The notes below the pieces were generated by a model that was not told the DNA's origin, ran no database searches, and saw nothing but the letters and a program-made list of their open reading frames with translations. This document shows, one piece after another, positions 46,503-57,400 of a stretch of DNA of 64,000 nt (position 1 is its first letter; each line of letters opens with the position of its first letter). The position numbers and the translations under genes were made by a program. Source of the stretch: Apricaphanius iberus (taxonomy: Eukaryota; Chordata; Actinopteri; Cyprinodontiformes; Aphaniidae); NCBI GenBank assembly GCA_028564705.1, contig JAPXFQ010002662.1:682001-746000 (forward strand), in the 5' to 3' direction.

Positions 46503-47700
46503 ATGAATAAGAATATTGAATTGTTCACATCTCTGCATGCATATCTTTTGTCTGGTTTCCATGAGCATCACAGCACAAAGAATGCCCTCAACAAAGTGTT
46601 CAATGACATCTATATGAATACAGAATATGGTAGAACCACAGTGCTTATACTTTTGGACCTCAGGGCAGCATTTGATGAAGTCAACTATGACATTTTGTTG
46701 AAATGACAGATATTCTGGGTCAAAATATTTGGTACAGTACTTGGCTCATTTGAGTCTTATCTTAAGAACAGGGAAAGAAAGGCAATTTTTCAGATATATC
46801 AAATCACATATGGGGTGTCCCAGGGTTCAATCCTGTGCCCCCCTCCTATTTAATATAAACATGTTTACTACAAGCATTAGCTACCATAACTATGCAGATG
46901 ATACTCAGCTCTAAATTACAATGTCATTAGGTTACTTTGAACCCATCCAATCCCTAAGTGAATCCATTGAGTAAATGGATGGATGGAGTCATAATAATCT
47001 CCAGCTGAATAGAAACAAAAATGAAGCAATTATCCTTAGACCTAAGGAGTAATGATGAGTCAGCATGCAGCTTCAATTAATATAACTACAAACTACCGAT
47101 CACGCCCAAAATCTAGCTGTGATACTGGATTGAACTTCCAGGGTCACAGAAAAGCAATAACAGGGTCAGCCTTCTATCACTTGAAGAATGTTTAAATCAC
47201 TGCAATAGCGTCCTCATAGTTCTACCTAAAAACTCAGACAGCTGAAGCTCATTCGAACCAGGAAAGTACAACACATCACCGCAGTTCTAAAGTCCTTACA
47301 CTGCCTCCCTGTAGCTCAGAGAAAAGACTTCAAAATACTCCCACTAGTTTATAAACCATTGAATGGCTTAGCACCAAAATATATTGTCACTATAACAACC
47401 CAGGAGACTACTCAGGTCATCAAACTCTAGTCTATTAAACATCCCTAGAATTAGAAATAGAATTAGAACCAAACATGGAGAAGCAGCTTCTAATTGCTAT
47501 GCTCCCCTTATCTGGAACAAACTTCCAGACCACTGCAAAGCTGCTGAAACACAATTCATTTAAATCGAGGCTAAAAACTCATCTGTTTAGAGCTGCTTTT
47601 GAGAAAGGGATTGATAGCTGGATTTTCATATGTTTTAATGTATATATGTCTTGTCTCTCTAATGTTGTGTTTCATGCTTTTACTGTTGGTTTATTTCTAA
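46503..47700 (+). pseudogene. Decayed L2-clade LINE, RT to C-terminus
   Basis: Pieces of ORF2 appear in successive frames: HHSTKNALNKVFNDI and VLILLDLRAAFDEVNYDILL (motif A, 46,560-46,700), NYADDTQL (motif C, about 46,890-46,914), a region matching the LKSLHCLPVAQ... stretch (47,290-47,380) and SFKSRLKTHLFRAAFEKG near 47,545-47,605. Motif B (gtgtcccagggttcaat, about 46,813) is in another frame. Frameshifts and stops are frequent. It is a different subfamily from the 39.7-kb element. Confidence 0.8.
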
Positions 47701-47924
47701 TTTTATTGGGCTAAAATCCTGCAGCATTCCACGGTGGGTGGCTTGACCCCACGCTCTTGTGAGCGACATGCTCCAAAGCCTCAGTAACTCTTCAGAGTGC
47801 TGTGAGCTCCTAGTTAGCAAGATGCATAGAGTACAGTGTCCAGGTCCTAGAGGATGCTCAGAAGCTCTCATGGGAATCTCTTTTTTAATTGATTTACATA
47901 CGATACAAAACATACCATATCAGA
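47701..47924. other. Gap between two LINE 3' ends
   Basis: No gene. Probably 3' UTR of the plus-strand LINE plus host DNA. Confidence 0.3.
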
Positions 47925-48915
47925 TTAATTTATAAAGCACATTTAAAACAAGCATAAGAGCAGAGCAAAGGGCACACATTTAAAACACAGGCTAAGAAAA
48001 AATGAAGTATAAAGGTAAAAATACAATGGGGAGAGTATTCTACATGCATACAGAGAAAGCAACATTATATGCCAGTGAGTAAAAATGAGTTTTCAACAGA
48101 CTTTTAAAAGCAGACACGGTCGGCACAGACCTAACCAGTGGAGGAAGATGGTTCCGCAGTCTAGGGGCACATTCTCCACGAGTCTTACTCTACTGAGATT
48201 CCATCTTTAATCCCACATCCATCTTTACACCAAGTTTTTTGACAGGTTTAAGATCGGGAGAGAGGGAAGCAAGGTCATGATTGGGAGGAAAGACAGAACC
48301 TGAGTTTACTTCAGTTTTGGCATCATTTAGGAGAAGGAAGTTAGAAGAAAACGAGCTCTTCACACCACTAAGACAATTAAGGAGAGGGTATACATTATAG
48401 CTGGCAATCATCAGCATAAGGGTGATAAATAATGGAGTGTTTCCTAAAGATATTTCCAAGTGGGAGAATATACAGGGAAAAAGCAGTGGGGCTAATACAG
48501 AGCCCTGAGGTACTCCACATGATAGCATTAGCGGTTCAGAGGAAGAATCATTTATCATGACACTAAAAGTTCTGTCTAAAATTTAGGACTGTAATGATTC
48601 CAGGGCAGACCAAATATCTTGTTGCAAGCGAGAGAACAAGATTGTGTGATCGACCATGTCAAAAGCAGAAGAGACATCCAACATAATGAGTAAAACATCA
48701 ATGCCAGAATCCCTTGCAAGTAAAACATAATTAAAAAACCCAGAGATGACTTCGTCCTTTGAAGTGAAGGAAAACCAAACTGGAAAGGATCTAAAGCACT
48801 GATCTCCGACAAATAGTAGGAAATGTGCTCAAAAACTATCTTCTCTGAGGGGTTGGAGAGAAATGGGAGTTTTGAGACGGGGCGGAAGTTCCCAAGGTCA
48901 TTTGAGTCCATACCT
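47925..48915 (-). pseudogene. Decayed reverse-strand LINE, RT to C-terminus
   Basis: On the minus strand: LGNFRPVSKLPFLS and EKIVFEHI (about 48,820-48,900), SCGVPQGSVLAPLLF (motif B, 48,490-48,535), LNDAKTEV (about 48,310), LGVKMD and a C-terminal LLKTHFYSLAYN region (48,060-48,115). It ends in gctttataaattaatctga at 47,925-47,945. Motif C is frame-broken. The L2-like 3' end and motifs support the clade. Several frameshifts make it inactive. It lies tail to tail with the previous LINE. Confidence 0.75.
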
Positions 48916-49721
48916 GTTTTTTTGTTTTTTTTAAACAGGTTGTACTACATAATCTTTAAAGGCACGGGGTAGCTCCCTGTTAGCTAAACTGCAGTTAATA
49001 GGCTATGGACCGACTACAGGAAAAAACTGTACACTACGTGTAAAGTTTAAAATGTCTGTGCATCTGCGACAAGTGGTCAGAGGTGTGAATACTAAATGAC
49101 AGATGGTCTTTAGGTTTTTCTGTCACCGTTTAAAACAAAAGATTAACAATCAAGTGTTTAAAATATTTGGCAAACAGGAACCCTGATCTGTTTATAAATG
49201 AACTAGAATAAAGTTATTTATTGTCTCTTTTTGTTTCAGAAAATTACTTTTGTTTGGATTTGTCTTTATTAAAAGGGAAGGAGTTGAACTGAATCACGTT
49301 TATTTGAATGAGGAAATTATGAGTGAGTCTGGTATTAAAAGCCTTATGTAGTGCAACATTTACATCCACACTATCACTGAGATGTGTGTTATGTAATTTG
49401 TTTCTAAAATTAAAATTTAATGAGGTACCCCCTTCTCTGCTGCAATCCGTCTCCAGCCAGAGAAAACATATTACCATTTTAAGGCCTTAAATATGATCAA
49501 AGGATCGGCTTATTATAATCAGTTTAAAACCCGTTTATTACCATTTCCCTTCCTCCACCTCCTCCTCACCATCGCTCACTCCTCCTCCTGCCACCTTTTC
49601 AATCTCCCTACATCCCCTCTTCATCCGGTTTTCCTTCTTTCAAGCCTTCTCTGTTTCAGTTGCATTTATTTTCTACAGCCCATCCATCCCTGCATCTCTG
49701 CCCTTCCTCCCCCTCCACCTC

Positions 49722-49762
49722 TCTGTGTGTGTGTTCATAATGTGTGTGTGCGTGTGTGTGTC
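49722..49762. repeat. Imperfect (GT)n microsatellite
   Basis: Two GT runs separated by ttcataa. Confidence 0.8.
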
Positions 49763-50104
49763 TGCCTTCATCTCTATCTGGCACAAAACAGGTGCTATAT
49801 AATAGTAAATTAATTAGACGGAGAAGATGCGCCGTGTTCACCGCAAAACCCCTCGTGGCCTGACAGGGTTGGACTCACATGCTTTACACTGAAAACACAG
49901 ACACACACACACTACAGCACACAGCCACTGGGAAAAAAGCCATCTGGGCAAGGCCAGATCCCACGGGAGCCTGTGTAAATATACGAATGTGTATGTGTGT
50001 GTGTGGAAGAGGGAGATTTTGAGTGATTGGCCGTGAAGTTGACTGCAGTGACGGTTTCATGTGACAATTAACCCTATTAGACCTCACCACTCTTTAAATG
50101 TTAC

Positions 50105-50164
50105 TGTGTGTGTGTGTGTGTGCGTGCGTGTGTGTGTGGGTGCGTGCGTGTGTAAGTGTGTGTG
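50105..50164. repeat. Imperfect (TG)n microsatellite with GCGT units
   Basis: Sixty bases of TG with interspersed TGCG units. The Cys/Val-rich ORF across it is an artefact. Confidence 0.85.
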
Positions 50165-50634
50165 CTCGCGCCTTTAGTCAGTCATTTTATATGAATGCAT
50201 CCTCCTGCAGTCAAACCCCCAAGTCTCATTTGTACTTCAATGAGGAGAAACCTCTCATCCTTATAGAAAATGATGATAGATTTTGACAAAGTCTTCAGAA
50301 ACCAATTGAGTAGTGTGAGCTCGATGTCACACAAAATTACTAAACAGCCCAACACAAACAAAATCTTTGAAGAGATTTAACACTTCGCAGTAATTTTTGT
50401 TTCCCTGATCATAACGAAACGGCGTTTATGTCTTTGGCTGTAAATTTTTATTGCATCTCTTTTTGCATTCTTCCAACTGGGTAAAGATTCAGCAGCACAA
50501 CATGCATATTTTTTTTTCTTTCTCCTTTTGTTCAAAGCCATGGAGTAAACAGCTGAAAAAACTATCAATAACTGATGAAGCGGAAGAACAGTACTTAAAG
50601 GAGTGATCACTTAGATAGGAGCAGGTGAGACTGA

Positions 50635-51282
50635 AGCCTAGTTTATGCTTCTCAAACCACAAATTTGCACTCAGACGCAGATGTATTGACAGAGACGTTT
50701 TCATTTATGGATCTCAGTTTTTTTTCTGTCCACTCTGCATTGTTTTTTCAGCGTTGCTAGACCAGAACAGCAGGGGGTGCTAACTTTTCATGGCATCTCT
50801 GCCTACTATCACAGTCTTTTTTGCTCTTTTCTAGGCTTGTGAACACATTTCCACCTCTAGGAGCAATGGACGACAGAAAGTACATTTTGATTAAGCTGTA
50901 AAGCTTTTTACTAGAAGTGCAGCTCATAGAATAATCTAAAAACACATGGAAACAAACACAGCAGCCTTTTTTTCGTTTTCTTACACCTCCTTGAGCTCAA
51001 AATCGCCAAAAGAACTGATTAGATAAATTATCGTTTCAATATAAAGCATGTAGTGGCCAAACGCTGCATTAGCTACAGATTACAGTGACTATAGAGCCCC
51101 ATTCTGGTGAAAATATCTCTGGCTGTTACTGAACTGACCAATCAGATGCATTTGCTCACCGTTGACGGAGATGAATAATTAAAAAATGGGGCTCTACTCC
51201 ATGCGTTCTTGCGTAGGGGACGGAGAGCCCTACGCTGGACGGATAATGGTGTCTCGTCAATCCGTCGAAGCATAAACTGGCC
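50635..51282. mobile_element. PIF/Harbinger-like MITE
   Basis: Inverted ends: gcctagtttatgcttct on the left and, read inward, ggccagtttatgcttcg on the right. The interior includes an acggag...tacgctggacgg region typical of a fish MITE family with tagtttatgcttc termini. No transposase. The superfamily is inferred from the termini; no 3-bp duplication is certain. Confidence 0.6.
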
Positions 51283-52354
51283 TTAACAAAAGTTAAGCCT
51301 ATTTCACTGAACCTTTTCAGCATAAACCTGCAAAGAAGTGTTGCTTCTTGTTATTTCTAAATCACAAGTGAATACAGCACTATTCTTTATAGATCTGAGC
51401 TTTCAGAAATGATGCCAGTGGCACAAAAGCAGGTATTATATTGACTTCGACAATAAAATCTGCAAGAAGTTTCCCCATTTCATTCTTCTATAATAAGGGC
51501 GAACACAGTTACTGTACTAATCCTGATGTTGCCTGAGACAATGCCTTAACTTTCGATCTCATGTTTTTACTCTTCGTGTCAGAAATGACTTCTGGGTCTT
51601 GTTTAAGGCCTCTACATACTGTAGAAAAACAGTGAAATTGGTTCTTTTATTTAAAGGTATTTTATGCTTCACAAAAACTGAAGTGTAGAACTTCATAGGT
51701 TTCTCCTACTGCAGGACACCTACCACATAATTCTCAGACACCAGTTAAAAATAAAATTTCAAGCTGCAAAAACAGAATGAGAACATTTTGTTCTTTCAGT
51801 GATGGAAGACAAAATGCGTTTCTCTCCTCTGGGGGAGAATGTATTGATCTGTGCACCTCTTAAGTCCTGCAGCACAAACCAAGTCACTCTCCCAATGTTC
51901 AAAGCCAACCCTAGCCTTATAGACGTTAGGTGACATAGAGCTTTGATTACCTTGCTTGGTAAATGAGGGGCTAAGCCAGGAATGCAACTGGTCAAATGAG
52001 AAGACTTTCCAAGGTGTTAACACTGAAGACTGATGGATTTTTGACAAAGTGAGGGATCTTTTGACTATTGTAGTCAGTTTTTGAATTATCTCTCTTTGAT
52101 ATCATTTATCCTTCTTTCTTAGCTACTGTGCTTCATAGGCTACAGGTCCAAGACAGACAGCTGACATATCAGAGGGTCAGAAATGCATAGTTCACAAAAC
52201 ACTGCAGAATACACTCAAAATCAAACTACCCTGTTCTGACAGCTCAGCCTGAAATCAGGAGCAACTGACAGGCAGGGGTTTGAGAGACGACAGTTGGGTG
52301 TTTGACTGACAGGTTCGCTTTGTGACTTTGGCTGTAATTAATGAAGGAGAACTG

Positions 52355-52385
<31 letters not shown>

Positions 52386-52804
52386 TGTATGTATGCGTGG
52401 GTGTGTGTGTATTTGTGTGTGTGGTTGGAAGGGTGTGAGGGTATGATTACAGAGAGAGAGGGGAATAAATTAGTGGATAAGATCTGGAGGTTTAAAATTG
52501 GATGATGTGATAGTTATTAGATTTGTTTGTTTTTGGAAATATCTTAATGACATTAAAATTTAATATTTGGAATTCCACTTGGTCTGGTTGTTCCCCCTCA
52601 CCTCCTTTTGCCGACTGACTAACGGAGACAAGCACCAGCCGTGCCCCACTATTCTGGAATCCACAGACAATCAAGAAGGGACGGATGGATGGATGTGTTT
52701 GTGTAAATTTACCATTCCCTATTTTAGATCTGTACTGTTTTTATTAGACTTTTCCCTATTTTAAAGTAGAGGTCAAACCAATAAGTCCATTAAGCTTGTA
52801 GCTA
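51283..52804. other. Single-copy DNA with a TG microsatellite
   Basis: No gene seen. ORFs at 51,759-52,047 on the minus strand overlap in two frames and show no domain. Confidence 0.4.
52354..52423. repeat. Imperfect (TG)n microsatellite
   Basis: TG run interrupted by TATG and TGGG units. Confidence 0.85.
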
Positions 52805-52990
52805 TAGGTGCATTCACACCAGTCATGTTTAGTTCACTTTAATCAAACTATATTTTCTTGCCCAGAAGATTCCTTTTATTTCGGGCGGTGTGAATGCGCA
52901 TTCAAACTCTGATGCAAACCAAAAAGGCGATATATAGTCCACCTGAAAACCTAGATTTTAGCTTGGATGACGTAAACGCTTACACCCGGT
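52805..52990. mobile_element. Partial MITE with GGTGCATTCACACC end
   Basis: Starts taggtgcattcacacc and has an internal gggcggtgtgaatgcgcatt block, words of a common fish inverted-repeat element. The opposite end is not evident. Confidence 0.45.
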
Positions 52991-53164
52991 GTGGGATCCT
53001 GCTCTGCTACAGTGCCCTGTTGGGTGCGGAGCAATGATTCAGATGATCTTTCAGTGCAGGAACATCCTCCATGTGCTGTTGTCAATGTTTTACTTTCTTT
53101 AATATAGAAAGTACTCTTACATGAGTTCCTTCTGTTCTTCCTGTGTCTCTGCTCTGTCTCCTTA

Positions 53165-54244
53165 CGGTGTGTCCACACCAAGCGCGATAAAGCGGCCAAA
53201 AAAGCGCGACACGCGCCTAGCTGTTCGCGTGCACATTCGCACCTTGAAGCTTGTACTAAGCAAACTGGATGCGTTTAAATATGCCATTTTCACGCGCGAC
53301 CTGGCCTTCAGCAGAGCTGGGGCCAGAGTGTAGCTGGCAGTGGATTATGGACTATGGTCTCTGAGCTGACGGAGAACAGAGTGGATTTTGTGTTTGGTCT
53401 GGCCTCTGGTAGAACTGGGACTGCGGGTTTGGTGAGCTACGGATACAGTCTAGCTACGGCAGAGGGATCCATAAACAGCAGCGAGCCTCTCATAAACACC
53501 GGCTCCCGCCGCCTGGAGAACGTGACCTGCTCGCCCAGTTTGTGCCATGAAGGTCCAAGCTTCGCCTACCGACACACCAACTACATTGCTGAACAGCTGT
53601 CCATCTGTCTGAAGTTTTGTAAAAGTTTATAATATTTTTGCAGCGTGGGACATGGTGCGGGAGCTACTACCAGGAAACCAGCTGAGGAGGCTGTTCAAGG
53701 CTCACTTCTAGGCCGAGAGGTGCATTTACAGCAACAACGGCTCTTTTAAGAGCCACCCACAAACCTCTTAAGAGCATTCCTGTCTAAACATTTTAACCTA
53801 TTTATATATTTTTTTTTCTGTCTCTGTATTGAAAACAGCTTGTGTCATGTAGCTCGGGGGGATTAGCCACGGTGTTTATCAGTATTTCCTCCATGTCCTG
53901 CTGAGGCTGTGACTCCATGACAATCACAGAATCACTGACACTCTGTCCCCTGATTGGTTGTTGCGGCCTGATTTGACGCTGGAGTTCAGATTTTTCCAAC
54001 TTCAGCAGTAGACGCCATGAACGTGAATGCACCAAATGCACCACATAAAAGGCAGCGCAAATTTTCCATCGCATCTGTGGCGCGAATTGTTCGCGCAAAT
54101 CAGGCACAAAAGCTTTTTCGCGACACAAATCTGCTTCTGAAGTGTCGCGGGACCCCAAGTCGCACTTCATCGCATTCCTCCATTGATTTTACATGTAAAC
54201 CTGAAGCTCTAGTCGCTCCTATCGCTTTTGGTCTGGACACACCG
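53165..54244. mobile_element. TIR-bounded DNA transposon-like segment, 1.08 kb
   Basis: The left terminus is cggtgtgtccacacc followed by aagcgcgat. The right terminus, read inward, is cggtgtgtccagacc followed by aaaagcgat, so about 22 of 24 positions agree. Subterminal DNA on both sides is rich in gcgcgacacgcg-like words. Interior: a plus-strand ORF (53,354-53,632) and a minus-strand ORF (53,802-54,170), neither with a domain I can name, and a histone-type stem-loop at 53,739. No clear target duplication was found, so the superfamily is open (Harbinger-like is a guess). Confidence 0.6.
53739..53754 (+). other. Histone mRNA 3' stem-loop
   Basis: GGCTCTTTTAAGAGCC, a 6-bp stem with TTTA loop, is followed directly by ACCCAC. 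This is exactly the consensus processing signal of replication-dependent histone mRNAs, which SLBP binds before U7-guided cleavage. Fifteen bases downstream, a purine-containing word (cttaagagcatt) sits where the histone downstream element is expected. Immediately upstream, 53,660-53,712 reads VRELLPG...LF and ends in TAG. At the DNA level it loosely resembles the end of an H2A gene (ctgctgcc...aaaacc...gaggctgt.caagg), but no intact histone frame exists. It is best read as the 3' end of a histone pseudogene. Confidence 0.7.
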
Positions 54245-54249
54245 AACCC

Positions 54250-54508
54250 CCAGAGCCAGATTATGGTTCGGTCGAAGTTTTCTTCCTGCTAAAGGGGAGG
54301 TTTTCCTCTTCACTGTCGCTATATTGCTCAGAATGAAGAATTACATGTTCAGGGCACAACCTCACGTCAACGGCTCAATGCAGTCTGCTGGGATTCCTTA
54401 AATAGAAAACTTTTAGCCAATTGGAATGTTTGTATGGTTGCATTTAAATGAGTTTTTTTCTGTTCTATATTGGTGCTATATAAATAAACTGAATTGAATT
54501 GAATTAAC
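54250..54508 (+). mobile_element. 3' tail of an L2-type LINE
   Basis: Contains the ttcttcctgctaaagggga and cactgtcgc words, then tggtgctatataaataaac and TGAAT repeats at 54,489-54,508, the usual 3' terminus of a fish L2 subfamily. No coding remains. It begins within a few bases of the preceding TIR element. Confidence 0.75.
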
Positions 54509-56232
54509 TCTGATAGCTGCACACGGCAAAAGCAGGAAGAGTACTACAGATCAGGGCATTCTGGGAAAATACAACCAAAACAACCATGCAACATTAACTC
54601 TGCCTTGTTCTCTGATCATGCTGAGCCCATTTATCTGGCACAATTGCCAAAGAACAAAGAGAAATCCTAAAACCACTAAAATTTGATACAGCTCCATCTT
54701 TACATTTCATGAAACAGGGTTCTCCCTGTGTTTTTTGGTGCAGCTCCATCCCAGGCAAGAAGGTAAACATGTTGCTCAAAAGGTTTTTTTTGACGTAGTG
54801 CAGTGTGAAATCGAACAGCTCCAGTTAAAAAAAAAGAAAAAAAGAAAAAGAAACACCTAAGATATAAGCAAAGTTCCTCTTAAATATTCATTTTCTAATT
54901 TTTTTATCTCCAGATTTAAAAGTTAATGCCTAAAAATGGGCCACACAAGTTGAAAGGTCTGTTCAAGTTTTGAGCTGGAAGAAAATATTAATTTAGAGCT
55001 GAGCATTACTGACCTTGGAAGGTCGCGGGGTCAACCAGGTGAGAGTTTCTGACAGAGATGTGAGATGCCACTGTTACCACCCAAACACAATGCAGCTGCT
55101 AACAGCTGGCTAAAGGGATTATCTGTGCGTTTCACTTTTCTTACACATATCCCGCCTTACACACAGGCACACATAGACATGAACCACTCCCTGGCAGTCT
55201 CAGAGCCCCGTCCATGTGTCACACAGATTTAGAGATTAATCAAACATAGAAGCAACAGAGAAGGGAGGGAGGAGGCCAGTAACTAAGGCCCTGGCCAGGC
55301 AGCCTGAGGGGCCTCAAGAGGACCCTAGGATTGGCTCTTGGGGGCCCTCGACAAATATTGAGATTAAGACTCCAGTGCAGCATAGCAGATGAATGTGTGT
55401 GTGCATCAGCCCCCTAAGCAGATGGTCAGGGATGTTTGTTTAAGACAGGCGATTGATTTTAGGAAACAGATATCCAGCCTTGTTAAGCAGAACGCACCTC
55501 TGGGAGCTGGTGAGGGAGGGAGGAAGGGAGGGCTATATGAAGAGACAGAGCGAGCTTTTCTAACCTCTGCCTCTACCGACTGCAGAGAGATGGAGGGAGA
55601 CGGTAAACGAGGAAAGAATAAGCGCATGAGAGCGGGGAAAACTGCTCCCATTGAACTCTATTGCTGCAGCTGAAAAAAGGGGAGAAGAGGAGAAGAGAAG
55701 AGAAAAGAGGGGGAGAGAAGAGAGGATAATGGGGTTAATGCTGGCAGACAAGCAGCAGCAGTGGTGGGGTTAATAACACATAAACTCACGCTCTCTGGGG
55801 ACGGAACAAAGTGGGGAAAGCCTGCATTTGATCTGTGAGTAACACATTAAATGTGTATGAGCGCGTTCTTATGTACTCTGTGAAACTGTGTGTCGTATGT
55901 GTGTGTTCACAGGCCGGATTTGATGGTGTCCTTACACGAGCCCCCTTAAAGCAGATGGAAAACGGAAACCTTTCATCACCTTAAACAAAAAATCTGATTC
56001 CAGCTAATTTAATTCTACAGTTATGTTGTAAAATTATTTTTAAAAAATTATTTTATCCATCAGAAAGGCCTCAATTGTGTCACCTGTCAAGAAAAGATGG
56101 AAAGAGTAACGGTAATCCATTGTGGTACAGATCAGTTAAACTCCAGTCGTACAACTATATCCCTTTGTCTCTGGTGAAGAAGGACACAATGCCGTTAAAA
56201 AATATCCCTCTGGCATTGAATAATAAGGTGTA
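54509..56232. other. Single-copy DNA with purine-rich tracts
   Basis: A G/A-rich tract lies at 55,670-55,732. No exon, RNA gene or transposon is supported. Confidence 0.4.
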
Positions 56233-56637
56233 CAGTGGTCCTTCACTATAACGTGGTTCAGCTTTCATGGCCTCGCTGTTTCAGTGTTTTGGGTTTTTTT
56301 TAGCACAATTTTGCATAACTATGGTCCTCACTCTGAAAAAACTCCTGCACACCCAAGCAGTGCCAGGACGATCAGACCGCTCCATAATAATATTTTTATA
56401 TTTTAAGTTCTACAAAGATTAGAACTTTAAGAGTATTTAAACTTGTGAAAAATGTGAGAAAATGTTAATGTATGTCTGATGAAAGTGTATAAAGTGTGTG
56501 GTTTTACAGCCTTTAAACATACCGTATATAATAGCTGTAAAAAAAAAGCTGACTACATTGAGGATTTTGCCTGGGGTTACATTTTGCCTAGGGGTTACAT
56601 TAAAAACGTAACCCCTGCAATAAGCAAGGGACCACTG
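56233..56637. mobile_element. Mariner/Tigger-type MITE
   Basis: A 405-bp element with inverted ends cagtggtccttc... and ...gaagggaccactg-like (cagtggtcccttgct read inward on the right), each flanked by TA (56,231-56,232 and 56,638-56,639). The gtggttc and cctcgctgttt words next to the left end are those of a widespread family. There is no transposase. Confidence 0.75.
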
Positions 56638-56659
56638 TACACAACTTGAACATCACATC

Positions 56660-57400
56660 AGGCAGTGCTGACCAAGGGGCAAACTCCACTGGAAAAATGT
56701 GATGCCTACCCGACATTAACAACAATAGTAGTTCCCCCCTCAACCACTCGGGGCTGGCTCTAGAAAGGAGCAAGTTTCCATTGACTCCCATGTGAAAAAG
56801 GCCAAGTTCACAGTAGAAATCAACATATTTACAACTTGGATAAAGACATTTTTTTTAGGTTTAATAGGTTAGGTTTACCATCATGACATCTCTGAGGTGT
56901 GGGGGTTGGGGGGGTTATAACTCATCCGTCTAGATGTAATTTAAGATTGAAATTATTATTAATTAGGGGCTAGATGAGCCGTCAGAGCTGGTGCAGCTAG
57001 CTAGCTAGCAGCTTTTTCCCCTCTGCTTGCTCCTAGGAGTTTTAGTGAAAGTTATGGACCAACAAGGCTTAATGCTTTTTTTTGATAATTATTAAATCTG
57101 CCTAGAAGGCAGGAAGCAGTCATTCACAAGTTTTTTGTTTTGTTTAAAGCGTCTGCTAACCTCTGTTAGCCTTCTTAGCTCCTAGCTAACATCTGCTCAG
57201 AGTGTCAGTCCATCTTTCCGACACTCACAGCTCCACCTCCTTGCCCAATTTTTTTTGCACTCTCTGGGCATGACAAGATGCATGACGGAGCCAAGATGGC
57301 GGTGGTGGTAACCGGCATGTTGGCTTCAATTCACCTCTTCAGAAAACTACCTATGACATCAGGGAGGCTTTGTCCATCTTTTTATACAGTCTGTCGTGCT
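56660..57400. mobile_element. Dispersed fish repeat, class uncertain
   Basis: Recognised by the words tgacggagccaagatggcgg (about 57,281-57,300), tccatctttttatacagtct at the right end, and a left part with gactcccatgtgaaaa. I have seen this combination as a dispersed fish repeat, probably a non-autonomous DNA transposon. No clear terminal repeat was established here. A (GCTA)n run lies at about 56,995-57,009. Confidence 0.45.

Larger units (their letters stand above)
48916..50634. other. Single-copy DNA with two GT microsatellites
   Basis: Imperfect (GT)n runs lie at 49,722-49,762 and 50,105-50,164. A pyrimidine-rich stretch lies at 49,540-49,720. No exon is supported. Confidence 0.45.

Noticed and set aside
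49656..50286. His/Thr- and Cys/Val-rich short ORFs
   Set aside because: Translations of GT microsatellites.
53354..53632. 92-codon ORF inside the TIR element as a transposase
   Set aside because: No catalytic motif or helix-turn-helix recognised. It may be part of captured or host DNA.
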